Below, piece after piece: positions 27,686-37,448 of a stretch of DNA of 64,000 nucleotides. The DNA is from Burkholderia sp. Bp9143. GTDB taxonomy: Bacteria > Pseudomonadota > Gammaproteobacteria > Burkholderiales > Burkholderiaceae. Each line of letters starts with the position of its first letter. Position 1 is the first letter of the stretch. The notes below the pieces were generated by a model. That model made no database searches, was not told where the DNA came from, and saw only the letters and a list, made by a program, of their open reading frames with translations. A program made the translations under genes and the position numbers. Where the stretch lies: assembly GCF_003853645.1 (NCBI RefSeq), contig NZ_QTPO01000017.1:62001-126000 (forward strand), given 5' to 3'.

Positions 27686-28495
27686 TCACTGACCGAAGCG
27701 CTGCGCCACCGCATCCTTCAACCGCGCGGCGGTGATCTCGCCCATGTGCGATTCCACGAGTTCGCCTTTCGCATTGAAGAACAGTGTCGTGGGCAGCCCG
27801 CGCGATCCGTACGCATGCATCGCGTGCAGCGACGGATCGAGCAGCACGTTATCGAAACGCAGCCCTTGCTGTTCGAGGAGCGCGCGTACCGCTTGCGCGT
27901 TTTCCCCCTGGTTGAGCATCAGCACCGTGATGCCGGGATGATCGCGCTGCGCCTGTTCGAGGATCGGCATCTCGCGCTGGCAAGGCGCGCACCATGTGGC
28001 CCACAGGTTCACGACGACCGGCTTGCCGGCAAAGCGTTGCGGCACCACGGGCGTCGCATCGAGCGCCTGGAACTGCATCGCGGCGAGCGGCGGCGCGGTG
28101 CGCTGCAGGGTCGCGAGCGTGCCTTGCGCAATGCCCCATGCCGCGAGACCCGCGACGATGCCGGCAGCCACCGGGCGGCGCAGCGCGGGGCGGCGACGCA
28201 GCCTCCATACGGCGAACACGAGCGCGGCGGCGACGCCGATGCGCCAGTCGAAGCCGCCGTCGCCGAGTGCAATGATGGAGCGCGGCGCCGTCGCGTAGTC
28301 ACGCCACCATTGCGCGACATAGCCGATACGTGCGGCGACCAGCCCGAGCAGCAGCACGTCGAGGATCAGGCTCGACGCGGTCTTGTGCTGGCCGTCCGTT
28401 GGACGGCGCTGGATGAAGCGGGCGACGAGCCACGCCAGCAGCGCCGCGGCGGCTACCGCGACGACGCGGATCGAGAAGGGACCAATGCTCAACAT
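27686..28495 (-). CDS. membrane-anchored TlpA-type thioredoxin
   Basis: A 269-residue protein. The N-terminal half has three to four hydrophobic segments (about 8-28, 43-63, 85-98, 108-125) with an Lgt-like layout. The C-terminal half is a periplasmic thioredoxin domain with the active site Cys169-Ala-Pro-Cys172 (WATWCAPCQREMP) and the cis-Pro loop GLPTT. It is a probable thiol reductase for cytochrome c maturation or cysteine repair in the periplasm. No ccm genes are nearby, so the partner is unknown. Confidence 0.87.
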   Translation of the reverse strand: MLSIGPFSIRVVAVAAAALLAWLVARFIQRRPTDGQHKTASSLILDVLLLGLVAARIGYVAQWWRDYATAPRSIIALGDGGFDWRIGVAAALVFAVWRLRRRPALRRPVAAGIVAGLAAWGIAQGTLATLQRTAPPLAAMQFQALDATPVVPQRFAGKPVVVNLWATWCAPCQREMPILEQAQRDHPGITVLMLNQGENAQAVRALLEQQGLRFDNVLLDPSLHAMHAYGSRGLPTTLFFNAKGELVESHMGEITAARLKDAVAQRFGQ

Positions 28496-28714
28496 GGGAA
28501 GAATAGGGTGCGGGGTATCGTGGAGTGACCGCTGAAGGCGACGCCGTCGACGGTCACGTCGCGTTTCGACCCTGCGCGATCCACGCGGGTTCCCGTTGCG
28601 ACCGCGCGATAGGCGTCGTTCCGCGCATGCCGGGCGCCGACATTCAGGACGACGTCGCTTTCCTCAACGCTTCCCGAAGGATCGAGCCGACCGACGATTC
28701 CGTGCATTCGGCAA

Positions 28715-29728
28715 TTACTGCCGGTTTCCGACCGAGCCGGAGGGCACACCGCCGAGCCGGTACGCGGTGAAGAACTCGTACCACGGCGAACCCTGTCCGA
28801 CCGGCACGCCGAGTGCCGACGTCCGCTGCTTCAATGCCGTGAACACGTCGTTGATGCGCACGGTCTGCGCGGCATCGCTGAACGGACGCGGCTTCGCCCT
28901 GCCTGCCGCGAACGCGCCGTAGGCGATCGCGAGCAGGCGCGCGCCGTCGTCGATCGAGAAGATCGACCCGTTGATCGCTTCGACGAAGCGCGGCCGGTCC
29001 TCTTCACGCGATGCGGCCATGCACTGGAACACGATCGCCGACACTTCGTGCAGGTCGTTCGCGCGCAGCAATGCCGGCAAGCGCGCGACGATCCGGTCGG
29101 CCGGTTCTTCATGCAGCGCGGCGCCGAAGTCGAGTACGGCGGCCATCGGATTGCCGTCCTGCTTCACGCGATCGAGCGCCGAAGCCGGCGCCGTGGCCGC
29201 CGCTTGTGAGACGTCGCCCGGCGCGGAGCGCAGCACGTCCGCGACCTGCTGCTGCCACTCCGGAAAGATCATCCGCACGTTGCCGAACTGCTCGCCGCCT
29301 TGCGCGGCCGGATTCCACCGATAGACGATCGTGCCGCCGTGAATGAACGGCGAATACAGGTGCTCGGGCGTTTGCGGCAGCGGCCGCCGGTTGATCGGCA
29401 GCCACGCGAGCGTCAGCCAGTCGTAGCGGCCGGTGGCGGGCACCGACGGGCTGGAACTCGCGACGACCTGCCAGGTGCCGCGGTTCGCATAACGCCGGCG
29501 CGCGTCGGGCACTGCGACGGTTTGCTGTTTCGCGGTATCGAAGTAGGTCGTGCCTGTCACGTTTTCGCCGCTGTCCGGTGCCGGCGTGATGGTGGCGATG
29601 ACCCACGATGCACCGTCGGCCGAACGATAGTCGGACGGCTGCAGCGTGGCAACGTCGTGCACCCTGCGCGTTTCGGCGGCGACGGGGCTCGGCGGCAGAT
29701 GGGCGGGACCGGCGACGATACTCGGCAT
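28715..29728 (-). CDS. hypothetical protein, 337 aa
   Basis: Not recognised. The ATG at 29728 has an excellent GAGGAA site six bases upstream, and codon use is normal. It has no signal peptide or membrane span. The N-terminal half is beta-rich (SWVIATITPAP, RYDWLTLAWLPI), while the C-terminal half looks helical (LPALLRANDLHEVSAIVFQC; LLAIAYGAFAAGRAKP). It is separated from neighbours on both sides, so there is no operon clue. Confidence 0.72.
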   Translation of the reverse strand: MPSIVAGPAHLPPSPVAAETRRVHDVATLQPSDYRSADGASWVIATITPAPDSGENVTGTTYFDTAKQQTVAVPDARRRYANRGTWQVVASSSPSVPATGRYDWLTLAWLPINRRPLPQTPEHLYSPFIHGGTIVYRWNPAAQGGEQFGNVRMIFPEWQQQVADVLRSAPGDVSQAAATAPASALDRVKQDGNPMAAVLDFGAALHEEPADRIVARLPALLRANDLHEVSAIVFQCMAASREEDRPRFVEAINGSIFSIDDGARLLAIAYGAFAAGRAKPRPFSDAAQTVRINDVFTALKQRTSALGVPVGQGSPWYEFFTAYRLGGVPSGSVGNRQ

Positions 29729-29885
29729 GGACTTTCCTCGGAATCGGGGGCGTATGGGTACGCGCACCGAACGCGAACGATATGCAGCCGCGCAGGTTGT
29801 TTTCCGTAACTGTAGAACGTCGTGGCCAGAAACGGAAACCGGCCGCCGCGGCCATGCAGCGCGCGGCCTGCGGCGCGCCGCACGA

Positions 29886-30362
29886 TCAGCGCGGCAAGAC
29901 CTTCCGGTAGATCACGAACCCGGTTTTTTCCGCGGCGGTGTCGTAGAGCCGCATCGCCGTGTGATTCGTCTCATGCGTCTGCCAGTACACGCGCTCGGCG
30001 CGCTGCGCCTGTGCGGCGTCGTACACGGCTTCGATCAATGCGCGGCCCACGCCCTTGCCGCGTTCGCTCTCGAGCGTGAAGAGATCCTGCAGATAGCAGG
30101 TCGGCCCGACCAGCGTCGTGCTGCGGTGATACAGGAAATGCACGAGCCCGACGAGCCGGCCGTCGCGTTCCGCGACCCGCGCGTGCACGGGCTCGTAGCC
30201 GTCGAAGAAGCGCGACCACGTGAGTTGCGTGATCTCGCGCGGCAGCGCGGTATCGCCGAAGCGGCCGTAGAAGCGGTTGTAGCCGTCCCACAGCGGCAGC
30301 CAGTCGTCGAAATCGTCTTCGCGCACGGGGCGTACGGTCAGGCCGGCGTCGGTAGCGTGCAT
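29886..30362 (-). CDS. GNAT family N-acetyltransferase
   Basis: A 158-residue acetyltransferase. Motif A binding acetyl-CoA is ERGKGVGRALIEAV (R-x-x-G-x-G/A), preceded by YLQDLFTL and followed by the QTHETNHTAMRLYD pattern common in diamine/amino-acid GNATs. The start is the ATG at 30362 with GAGAGG upstream; a longer frame overlaps the divergent MocR gene. It is probably controlled by that MocR regulator. Confidence 0.86.
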   Translation of the reverse strand: MHATDAGLTVRPVREDDFDDWLPLWDGYNRFYGRFGDTALPREITQLTWSRFFDGYEPVHARVAERDGRLVGLVHFLYHRSTTLVGPTCYLQDLFTLESERGKGVGRALIEAVYDAAQAQRAERVYWQTHETNHTAMRLYDTAAEKTGFVIYRKVLPR

Positions 30363-30493
30363 GGTCTGGAACCTCTCGAGGATGGATGGAATGAAGCGTT
30401 GCCGGCGTAGCCGGAAACGGGAGCAGACCGCTACGATAGAAAGTTCGTGGCACCATGTGTAGACCCATGACATCCCCACATTCTGGAGCCACG

Positions 30494-31972
30494 ATGGATT
30501 ACGCGGTGCTGCTGTCGACCTTCGAGCGCGAAGCGGGGCCGCACGCGGCCACGCGGATGTCGCAGCAGCAGCGGCTGTACGTGTGCCTGCGCGACGCGAT
30601 CCTGAGCGGCCGGATCGCCGAAGGTTCGCGGCTTGCTGCGTCGCGCACGCTCGCCGACGAACTCGGCATCGCACGCAATTCGGTGCTGTACGCGTACGAG
30701 CGGCTCGCGTCGGAAGGCTTCGTGACCGGCACGCGGCAGGGCACGGTCGTCGCGCGGATGGGCTTGCGCGGGTCGCGGGTCGCAGTTGCGGCACCCGCTG
30801 ACGATACGGCGGTGCTGTCGCGGCGCGTCGCGCAGGCCGAGCGCGCGACGAGCGGCGTCGACGAGTCGCTGCCGTTCATGCCCGGCGTACCGGCCGTCGA
30901 CGAATTTCCGCTCGCGCAGTGGCGGCGCTGTGTAGAACGCGCATGGCGCACGGCGGGGCCGGCACAGCTCGGCTATCAGTCCGCGGAAGGCGATGCGGTG
31001 CTGCGCGACGCGATCGCCGGCTATCTGCGCGCGTCGCGCGGCGTGCGTTGCGACGCCGCGCAGGTGATCGTCACCGACGGCACCCAGGGTGCGCTCGACC
31101 TGTGCGCCCGCGCGCTGGCCGACGCGGGCGATGTCGCATGGATCGAGAACCCCGGCTACCAGGGCGCGCGCAACGCGTTTCTCGCGGCCGACCTGCGCGT
31201 CGAGCCGATCGGCGTCGATGCGCAAGGGCTCGCGCCGCATGCTGACGACTGGCGCGATCGGCCGCCGAAGCTCGTCTACATCACGCCGTCGCACCAGTAT
31301 CCGCTCGGCGCGGTGATGAGCCTCGAACGGCGGCTCGCGCTCGTCGCGCAGGCACGCGCGGCCGGCGCATGGATCGTCGAGGACGACTACGATAGCGAGT
31401 TCCGGCACCACGGCACGCCGCACGCGGCCGTGCAGGGGCTCGCCGACGACGCGCCGGTGATCTATCTCGGCACCTTCAGCAAGGTGATGTTTCCGGCGTT
31501 GCGGCTCGGTTTCATGGTCGTGCCGCCCGCGCTTGTGCAGCCGCTGCGCGACGCGGCGGGCGCGCTGATGCTGCAGGGCCGTGCGGTCGAGCAGCGCGCG
31601 CTCGCGGATTTCATCGACGCCGGACATTTCACGCGGCATCTGCGGCGCATGCGCCGCGTATATGCCGAGCGGCGCGACGCGTTGCACGACGCGCTGGCCC
31701 GGCGGCTGCGCACGCGGCTGACGGTGTCGGGCGGCGCGGGCGGCATGCATCTGTCCGCGCGGCTCGACGTGCCGGTGGCCGACACGGAACTGAGCCGCGT
31801 CGCGCAGGCGCACGGGCTGATCCTGCGGCCGCTGTCGTCGTTCTGCATGCCGGGCACCGCGCATGGCTACAACGGGCTCGTGCTCGGCTACGGCGGCGTG
31901 CCGGCCGAGCGGATGGACGCGCTCGCGCGCCGGATCGGCGAGATGATCGACCGCGTGCTGGCCGCGCGGTGA
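30494..31972 (+). CDS. MocR/PdxR-type regulator (GntR HTH plus aminotransferase domain)
   Basis: A 492-residue fusion. The GntR winged helix (about 15-85: LYVCLRDAILSGRI, RTLADELGIARNSV) is joined to a fold-type I aminotransferase-like domain (about 115-490). That domain has the PLP pattern SKVMFPALRLG around the Lys and the Asp in VEDDYDSEF. The family senses PLP or an amino acid adduct. It is divergent from the GNAT gene (131 bases apart), where direct ACC(C)ATG repeats lie at about 30452-30470. The ATG at 30494 with GGAG is preferred over the upstream start. Confidence 0.88.
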   Translation: MDYAVLLSTFEREAGPHAATRMSQQQRLYVCLRDAILSGRIAEGSRLAASRTLADELGIARNSVLYAYERLASEGFVTGTRQGTVVARMGLRGSRVAVAAPADDTAVLSRRVAQAERATSGVDESLPFMPGVPAVDEFPLAQWRRCVERAWRTAGPAQLGYQSAEGDAVLRDAIAGYLRASRGVRCDAAQVIVTDGTQGALDLCARALADAGDVAWIENPGYQGARNAFLAADLRVEPIGVDAQGLAPHADDWRDRPPKLVYITPSHQYPLGAVMSLERRLALVAQARAAGAWIVEDDYDSEFRHHGTPHAAVQGLADDAPVIYLGTFSKVMFPALRLGFMVVPPALVQPLRDAAGALMLQGRAVEQRALADFIDAGHFTRHLRRMRRVYAERRDALHDALARRLRTRLTVSGGAGGMHLSARLDVPVADTELSRVAQAHGLILRPLSSFCMPGTAHGYNGLVLGYGGVPAERMDALARRIGEMIDRVLAAR

Positions 31973-32026
31973 CGGCGGTCGCGCCACATCGTGGTCGCGT
32001 CGGGGCGCGCCTGTCCGCTGGCCGGC

Positions 32027-33064
32027 TTACCCGCGCATCGGCGGATTGAGTCGCGCGAACGCGTCCTGCCGGCGATACGGGAAGTACGGATACGGCGCTT
32101 CGACCGCACTCGCCGCATCGAGCTTCGCGATCTGCGCGCCGGTCAGCGACCAGCCGACCGCGCCGAGGTTCTGGCGCAACTGTTCCTCGTTGCGCGCGCC
32201 GATGATCACCGACGACACGGTCGGTCGCTGCAGCAGCCAGTTCAGTGCGATCTGCGGCACGGTCCGGCCGGTCTCCTCGGCGATCGCGTCGAGCGCATCC
32301 ACCACGTCGTACAGCCGTTCGTCGTCGACCGGTGGCCCGAAGCTGGCCGTGTCGTGCAGGCGGCTGCGTTCGGGCAGCGGCGCGTTGCGGCGGATCTTGC
32401 CGGTGAGCCGGCCCCAGCCGAGCGGGCTCCACACCAGTGCGCCGAGGCCCTGGTCCGCGCCGAGCGGCATCAGGTCCCACTCGTAGTCGCGGCCGACGAG
32501 CGAGTAGTAGACCTGGTTCGCGACGTAGCGCGACCAGCCGTGCCGGTCGGCCGCCGCGAGCGATTTCATGATCTGCCACCCCGCGAAATTCGACACGCCG
32601 ATGTAGCGCAGCTTGCCCGCGCGCACCAGGTCGTCCAGCGTCGACATCACTTCCTCGACCGGCGTGGCCGCGTCGAACGCGTGAAGCTGCAGCAGATCGA
32701 TGTAGTCGGTATCGAGGCGGCGCAGCGCGTCGTCGACCGCGCGGATCAGTCGCGTGCGCGACGTGCCGGCGTCGTTCGGGCCGTCGCCGGTCGGCAGGCC
32801 CGTCTTGGTCGAGATCAGCACCTGGTCGCGCCGTCCGTGGATCGCGGCGCCGAGCACGCGCTCGGATGCACCGTCCGAATACACGTCGGCGGTGTCGAAC
32901 AGGTTGACGCCGGCTTCGAGGCAGATGTCGACCAGGCGGCGCGCTTCGTCGACGCCCGTGTTGCCCCATGCGCCAAACAACGGGCCGGTGCCGCCGAACG
33001 TGCCTGCGCCGAAGCTCAGCGCGGGAACCTTGAGGCCGGAGCGGCCGAGCGTGCGGTATTCCAT
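32027..33064 (-). CDS. aldo/keto reductase
   Basis: A 345-residue NADPH-dependent oxidoreductase of the AKR superfamily. The catalytic tetrad is visible: Asp and Tyr in NLFDTADVYSDG, Lys in ISTKTG, and His in LLQLHAFD. The NADP-binding end (SSVIIGARNEEQL) is typical of the YghZ/Tas-like group. Substrate unknown. It is divergent from a LysR regulator that probably controls it. Confidence 0.88.
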   Translation of the reverse strand: MEYRTLGRSGLKVPALSFGAGTFGGTGPLFGAWGNTGVDEARRLVDICLEAGVNLFDTADVYSDGASERVLGAAIHGRRDQVLISTKTGLPTGDGPNDAGTSRTRLIRAVDDALRRLDTDYIDLLQLHAFDAATPVEEVMSTLDDLVRAGKLRYIGVSNFAGWQIMKSLAAADRHGWSRYVANQVYYSLVGRDYEWDLMPLGADQGLGALVWSPLGWGRLTGKIRRNAPLPERSRLHDTASFGPPVDDERLYDVVDALDAIAEETGRTVPQIALNWLLQRPTVSSVIIGARNEEQLRQNLGAVGWSLTGAQIAKLDAASAVEAPYPYFPYRRQDAFARLNPPMRG

Positions 33065-33192
33065 GTCGTGTGTCCTCTCGTCGTCGAGGCCGGCGCGTGC
33101 GGGCGCCGGCAAGGTGAGCATTCACTCTAGCGCTTGCGGTTCATCCGGATAATTGGGCGGACTTCGAAAATATCCTTCGGAGGAAGCGAAGA

Positions 33193-34080
33193 ATGCTGCT
33201 CGACAACCTGGCGCTGTTCCTGCGCATCGTGGAGAAGGGCGGGCTGGCCGCGGCGGGCCGCGAGGTCGGCCTGTCGCCGGCCACGGTCTCCGAACGGCTG
33301 GCGGCGCTCGAGCACTACTACGGCGCGGCACTGCTCACGCGCACGACCCGCGCGATCAGCCTGACCGACGAGGGCCGCACGCTGGTCGCGGGCGCGCGGC
33401 GCCTGCTCGCCGAGGCCGACGAACTCGAAAGCCGCGTGCGGCTCGGCGCGCAGACGCTGTCGGGGCCCGTGCGGCTGAGCGCGCCGGCCGATCTCGGGCA
33501 GGTGCGCGTCGTGCCGGTGGTCGACGCGTTCCTGGCCGAGCATCCGGGCGTCACGGTCGACCTGCACCTCGGCGACGGCTACGTCGATCTCGTCGGGCAG
33601 GGGCTCGACTTCGCGATCCGCCGCGGCACGCTCGCGGACAGTGCGCTGCGCAGCCGCTCGCTTGGTCGTTCGCGCCGCGTGGTGTGTGCCGCGCCCGCGT
33701 ATCTCGCCGCGCACGGCACGCCGCGGCATCCGGACGAACTCGCCGCGCACGACTGCATCGTGATGCGCTTCGGCCAGGAGCTGTATGCGGAATGGCCGTT
33801 CCGCATCGACGATGAACTGAAGCGCGTGATGGTGCGCGGCCGGCGCGTGGCCAACGACGGGGCGCTCGTGCGCGCGTGGTGCGTCGCCGGGCACGGCATC
33901 GCGCTGAAGTCGCTGCTCGACGTCGAGCAGGATCTGGCGTCCGGCGCGCTCGTCGAGATTCTCCGCGACTTCTCGCCGGGCGAAGTCGACCTGCAGATCG
34001 TCTATCCGGGCGCTGCCGTGCAGCCGCGGCGCGTTCGGGCGTTGATCGAACGGCTGGTGCAGGCGCTCGCGGTGGGGTGA
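33193..34080 (+). CDS. LysR family transcriptional regulator
   Basis: A 295-residue LTTR with HTH (MLLDNLALFLRIVEKGGLAAA; SPATVSERLAALE) and a substrate domain of the AaeR/DmlR-like type (VRLSAPADLGQ; LDFAIRRG). It is transcribed away from the aldo/keto reductase with a 128-base shared promoter region. RBS is GGAGGAAG. Confidence 0.88.
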   Translation: MLLDNLALFLRIVEKGGLAAAGREVGLSPATVSERLAALEHYYGAALLTRTTRAISLTDEGRTLVAGARRLLAEADELESRVRLGAQTLSGPVRLSAPADLGQVRVVPVVDAFLAEHPGVTVDLHLGDGYVDLVGQGLDFAIRRGTLADSALRSRSLGRSRRVVCAAPAYLAAHGTPRHPDELAAHDCIVMRFGQELYAEWPFRIDDELKRVMVRGRRVANDGALVRAWCVAGHGIALKSLLDVEQDLASGALVEILRDFSPGEVDLQIVYPGAAVQPRRVRALIERLVQALAVG

Positions 34081-34264
34081 TCGCAACCTGATCGCGCCAC
34101 GCTGACGCGCTTCCATGCCAGCCGCGACGCGATGACGTCGAATCATGCGCGGTAGCGGACTCGGCCACCTCCGGCACGACGGCCAACGCAAAATCGTCCG
34201 CCAAACCGGTTGTCCACATTTCGTCATTTAGCTAATATTCGAAACGTCAAACGAGACCGAACCC

Positions 34265-34564
34265 ATGGACGACGTCACCCGTATCAGCGCACTGGCCAAC
34301 GAAAGCCGTCTGGCCGTGATGCGCTGGCTCAAGCAGCCGCGCAAGCATTTCCCGCCGCAGCCGCACGGCGACTTCGACGAACTCGGCGTGTGCTGCACGT
34401 ATATCACCGAGAAGCTCGGCATCGCGCCGGCGACGACCACGCGCCACATGCGCATCCTCGCGGATGCCGGGCTCGTGCAGGCGACGCGCGTCGGCAAGTT
34501 CACGTACTACAAGCGGATCGACGATGCGCTGCATCAGTTGGGCCGCGATCTCCTGCAACTCTGA
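34265..34564 (+). CDS. ArsR-type winged-helix regulator
   Basis: A 99-residue HTH protein: ALANESRLAVMRWL opens the winged helix, and the recognition helix is in GIAPATTTRHMRILADAG. The stretch between helices carries a Cys pair (ELGVCCTYI), which might sense metal or oxidant. It ends 20 bases before the PLP decarboxylase gene on the same strand, so it is probably co-transcribed with and controlling it. Confidence 0.8.
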   Translation: MDDVTRISALANESRLAVMRWLKQPRKHFPPQPHGDFDELGVCCTYITEKLGIAPATTTRHMRILADAGLVQATRVGKFTYYKRIDDALHQLGRDLLQL

Positions 34565-34584
34565 TCTTCACAGAGGCAATCGAC

Positions 34585-35937
34585 ATGGATGAACTCGCCC
34601 TGCTGGCCGACGCCGACCGGCGCGCGCAAGCGTATCTCGCAGCGACCAACGAACGGCGCGTCTATCCCGACGCGGCCGCGCTCGCCGGTCTCGCGGCCTT
34701 CGACGAGCCGTTGCCCGATACGGGCCGCCCGGCCGACGACGGGCTGCGCCTGCTCGACGAGCGCGGCACGCCCGCGACCGTCGCATCGAACGGCCCGAAC
34801 TACTTCGGCTTCGTGATCGGCGCGACGCTGCCGGCCGCGGCGGCGGCCGAGCGGCTGATGCTCGCGTGGGACCAGTGCGCGTCGTCGTTCGCGAATTCGC
34901 CGGTGGCCGCGACGATCGAGCGGCAGGCCGCGCGCTGGGTCGTCGACGTGCTCGGGCTGCCGGAGGACAGCGCGGTCGGCTTCGGCACGAGCGCGACGGC
35001 CTGCACGCTGGTCGCGCTGGTTGCCGCGCGGCGTGCGCTGCTCGCGCGCAAGGGCTGGGACATCGACGAGGAAGGCCTGATCGGCGCACCCGAGGTGAAG
35101 GTCGTGATCTCCGAACTCGCGCACATCACGGTGAAGAAGGCACTGCGTGTGCTCGGCTTCGGGATGAAGCGCCTGATCGTCGCGCCGGTCGACATGCACG
35201 GCCGCATCGACCCCGCGCAATTGCCGCCGCTCGACGACATGACGATCCTCTGCGTGCAGGCAGGCGAAGTGAACACCGGCGAATTCGATCCGTTCGCGGC
35301 GCTGATTCCGCGCGCGAAGGCCGCCGGCGCGTGGGTGCACGTGGACGGCGCATTCGGGCTGTGGGCGCGTGCGTCGTCGAAGCGCGCGCTGACCGACGGC
35401 ATCGACGGTGCCGACAGCTGGACCACCGACGGCCACAAGTGGCTCAACACGCCATACGACGGCGCGATGGTGATCTGCCGCGACGCGGCCGCGCTCGCGA
35501 CCGCGATGAACAGCGATGCCGTCTACCTGAGCGGCGCGCAGGATGCGCAGAAGAACCTGAACCTCGAGTTCTCGCGGCGTGCGCGCGGCATTCCGGTGTG
35601 GGCCGCGCTGCGCGCGCTTGGCCGCGCCGGCGTGGCGACGATGGTCGAGCGGCATTGCGCACAGGCACAGCGCGTCGCGGACGGCCTGCGCGCGGCCGGC
35701 TACGACGTGCTGAACCGCGTGGTGCTGAACCAGGTGCTCGTGCGCGCCGGCACCGACGACGAGACGATCGCGATCCTTCAGGCCGCGCAGGATTCGGGCG
35801 ACGTATGGTTCGGACAGACCGCGTGGCAGGGGCGGCCGGCGTTCCGGATCAGCGTGTCGTCGTGGCGCACCGAGGACGAACACATCGATCGTCTCGTCGC
35901 GTTGCTGACGAAGCTGCGCGGCGTGCACGTGGGCTGA
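34585..35937 (+). CDS. PLP-dependent group II decarboxylase family protein
   Basis: A 450-residue fold-type I enzyme of the aromatic-L-amino-acid/glutamate decarboxylase group. The PLP Lys is in TDGHKWLNTPYD, the cofactor Asp in WVHVDGAFG, and the substrate-side pattern FGFVIGATLPAA is present. Substrate cannot be told from motifs. The ATG at 34585 follows AGAGG. It is downstream of the ArsR-type gene. Confidence 0.84.
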   Translation: MDELALLADADRRAQAYLAATNERRVYPDAAALAGLAAFDEPLPDTGRPADDGLRLLDERGTPATVASNGPNYFGFVIGATLPAAAAAERLMLAWDQCASSFANSPVAATIERQAARWVVDVLGLPEDSAVGFGTSATACTLVALVAARRALLARKGWDIDEEGLIGAPEVKVVISELAHITVKKALRVLGFGMKRLIVAPVDMHGRIDPAQLPPLDDMTILCVQAGEVNTGEFDPFAALIPRAKAAGAWVHVDGAFGLWARASSKRALTDGIDGADSWTTDGHKWLNTPYDGAMVICRDAAALATAMNSDAVYLSGAQDAQKNLNLEFSRRARGIPVWAALRALGRAGVATMVERHCAQAQRVADGLRAAGYDVLNRVVLNQVLVRAGTDDETIAILQAAQDSGDVWFGQTAWQGRPAFRISVSSWRTEDEHIDRLVALLTKLRGVHVG

Positions 35938-36097
35938 GCAGCGGCGGCGCGTGCGTCGTGTGCGCGTCGCCGGTGTCGCTCATTTGTCTTCGTCCTTCCC
36001 CGGCACGCTCGCCGGAGAAGTTATCGCACGCAACGAAATCCTGGATTTTTCTTGTCGGATCGAGCGTATATGCTCGGAGCTTTTGAGGAGCGGCCAG

Positions 36098-37321
36098 ATG
36101 ATTCTCGCTAACCAGCAACGGCTGTGGGATTCGCTGATGGAGATGGCGACGATCGGCGCGACCGCGCATGGCGGCAGCTGCCGGCTCGCGCTGAGCGCGG
36201 ATGAGGTGCTCGGCCGGCAACGCTTCATCCGCTGGTGCGAGGAAGCCGGCTGCGAAATCCGCATCGATCCGATCGGCAACGTGTTCGCGCGCCGGCGCGG
36301 CACGCAGCCCGACGCGCCGGCCGTGATGTGCGGCAGCCATCTCGACACGCAGCCGCTCGGCGGCCGCTTCGACGGCGTCTATGGCGTGCTCGCCGGCCTC
36401 GAGGCGATTCGTGCGCTGAACGAGCACGGCATCGTCACGCGTCATCCGATCGACGTCGTCGCGTGGACCAACGAAGAGGGTTCGCGCTTCACGCCGGGCA
36501 TGATGGGCTCGGCCGTCTATGCGGGCACGCTGGATCTCGACTACGCGCTGGCCCGGCCGTGCATGCAGTCGGGCGTGCGGCTCGGCGACGAACTCGAGCG
36601 CACCGGCTTCGCCGGCCGCGAGCGCGAGCGGCAGATGCCGAAAGCCTATTTCGAGGCGCATATCGAACAGGGCCCGGTGCTGGAGAACGCCGGCCTGCCG
36701 ATCGGCGTGGTGACCGGCGTGCAGGGCATCTACGAACTCGACGTCACGGTGACCGGCTTCGAGTCGCATGCGGGCACGACGCCGATGCGTGTGCGCCGTG
36801 ACGCGATGGGCGTGGCGGCCGCGATGATCGCCGCGATCGTCGACCATGGGCACGCGTTCGATGCCGATGCGCGCGTGACCGTTGGCCATGTCGCGTGCCA
36901 GCCGAACTCGCCGAGCACGATACCCGGCCTCGTCAAGTTCAGCGTCGACGTGCGCCATCCGTCGCTGCCGGCGCTGAAGCGGCTCGTTGCCGATATCGGG
37001 GCGATCTGCATGGAGCGCATCCCGCTGCGCGGCACGCGGGTGCAGGTGCAGACGATCGCCGAATACGAGCCGGTGGTGTTCGATGCCGAGTGCGTCGCGC
37101 GCGTGCGGCAGGCGACGTCCGGTGCCGGCTATCCGTACATGGAGATGTGCAGCGGCGCGGGGCACGACGCGGTGAACCTGTCGTACGTCGCGCCGAGCGC
37201 GATGGTGTTCGTCCCGTGCAAGGCCGGCCTGAGCCACAACGAGGCCGAGGATGCCGATCCGGTGCACCTCGCGCAGGGCGCGTCGGTGCTGGCGAACCTG
37301 CTGGCCGATTGCGCGCGGTAG
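36098..37321 (+). CDS. M20-type Zn-dependent amidohydrolase (N-carbamoyl-amino acid hydrolase/allantoate amidohydrolase family)
   Basis: A 407-residue dinuclear zinc enzyme. The metal ligands lie in GSHLDTQPLGGRFDG, TNEEGSRF, EAHIEQGP and near the end SGAGHDA..LSHNE. This spacing is that of HyuC/AllC enzymes, which hydrolyse N-carbamoyl or ureido compounds. No hydantoinase or purine genes are adjacent, so the substrate is open. The ATG at 36098 has GAGGAG 12 bases upstream. Confidence 0.88.
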   Translation: MILANQQRLWDSLMEMATIGATAHGGSCRLALSADEVLGRQRFIRWCEEAGCEIRIDPIGNVFARRRGTQPDAPAVMCGSHLDTQPLGGRFDGVYGVLAGLEAIRALNEHGIVTRHPIDVVAWTNEEGSRFTPGMMGSAVYAGTLDLDYALARPCMQSGVRLGDELERTGFAGRERERQMPKAYFEAHIEQGPVLENAGLPIGVVTGVQGIYELDVTVTGFESHAGTTPMRVRRDAMGVAAAMIAAIVDHGHAFDADARVTVGHVACQPNSPSTIPGLVKFSVDVRHPSLPALKRLVADIGAICMERIPLRGTRVQVQTIAEYEPVVFDAECVARVRQATSGAGYPYMEMCSGAGHDAVNLSYVAPSAMVFVPCKAGLSHNEAEDADPVHLAQGASVLANLLADCAR

Positions 37322-37448
37322 CGAGGCGTGCCGGCGTGCGCGTACGCGTTTCTCGTCTGCGTGAAAATGTCGGACAATAGCGCGGCATGCGCGCCGTACC
37401 GGCCCGGGCGGCGCGTTCAACCGCTGCATTCACGCTGACGAGATTCCC

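Noticed and set aside
33120..33192. GGATA...TATCC dyad as operator of the aldo/keto reductase LysR
   Set aside because: The arms are far apart and no clear T-N11-A pair with symmetry was found.
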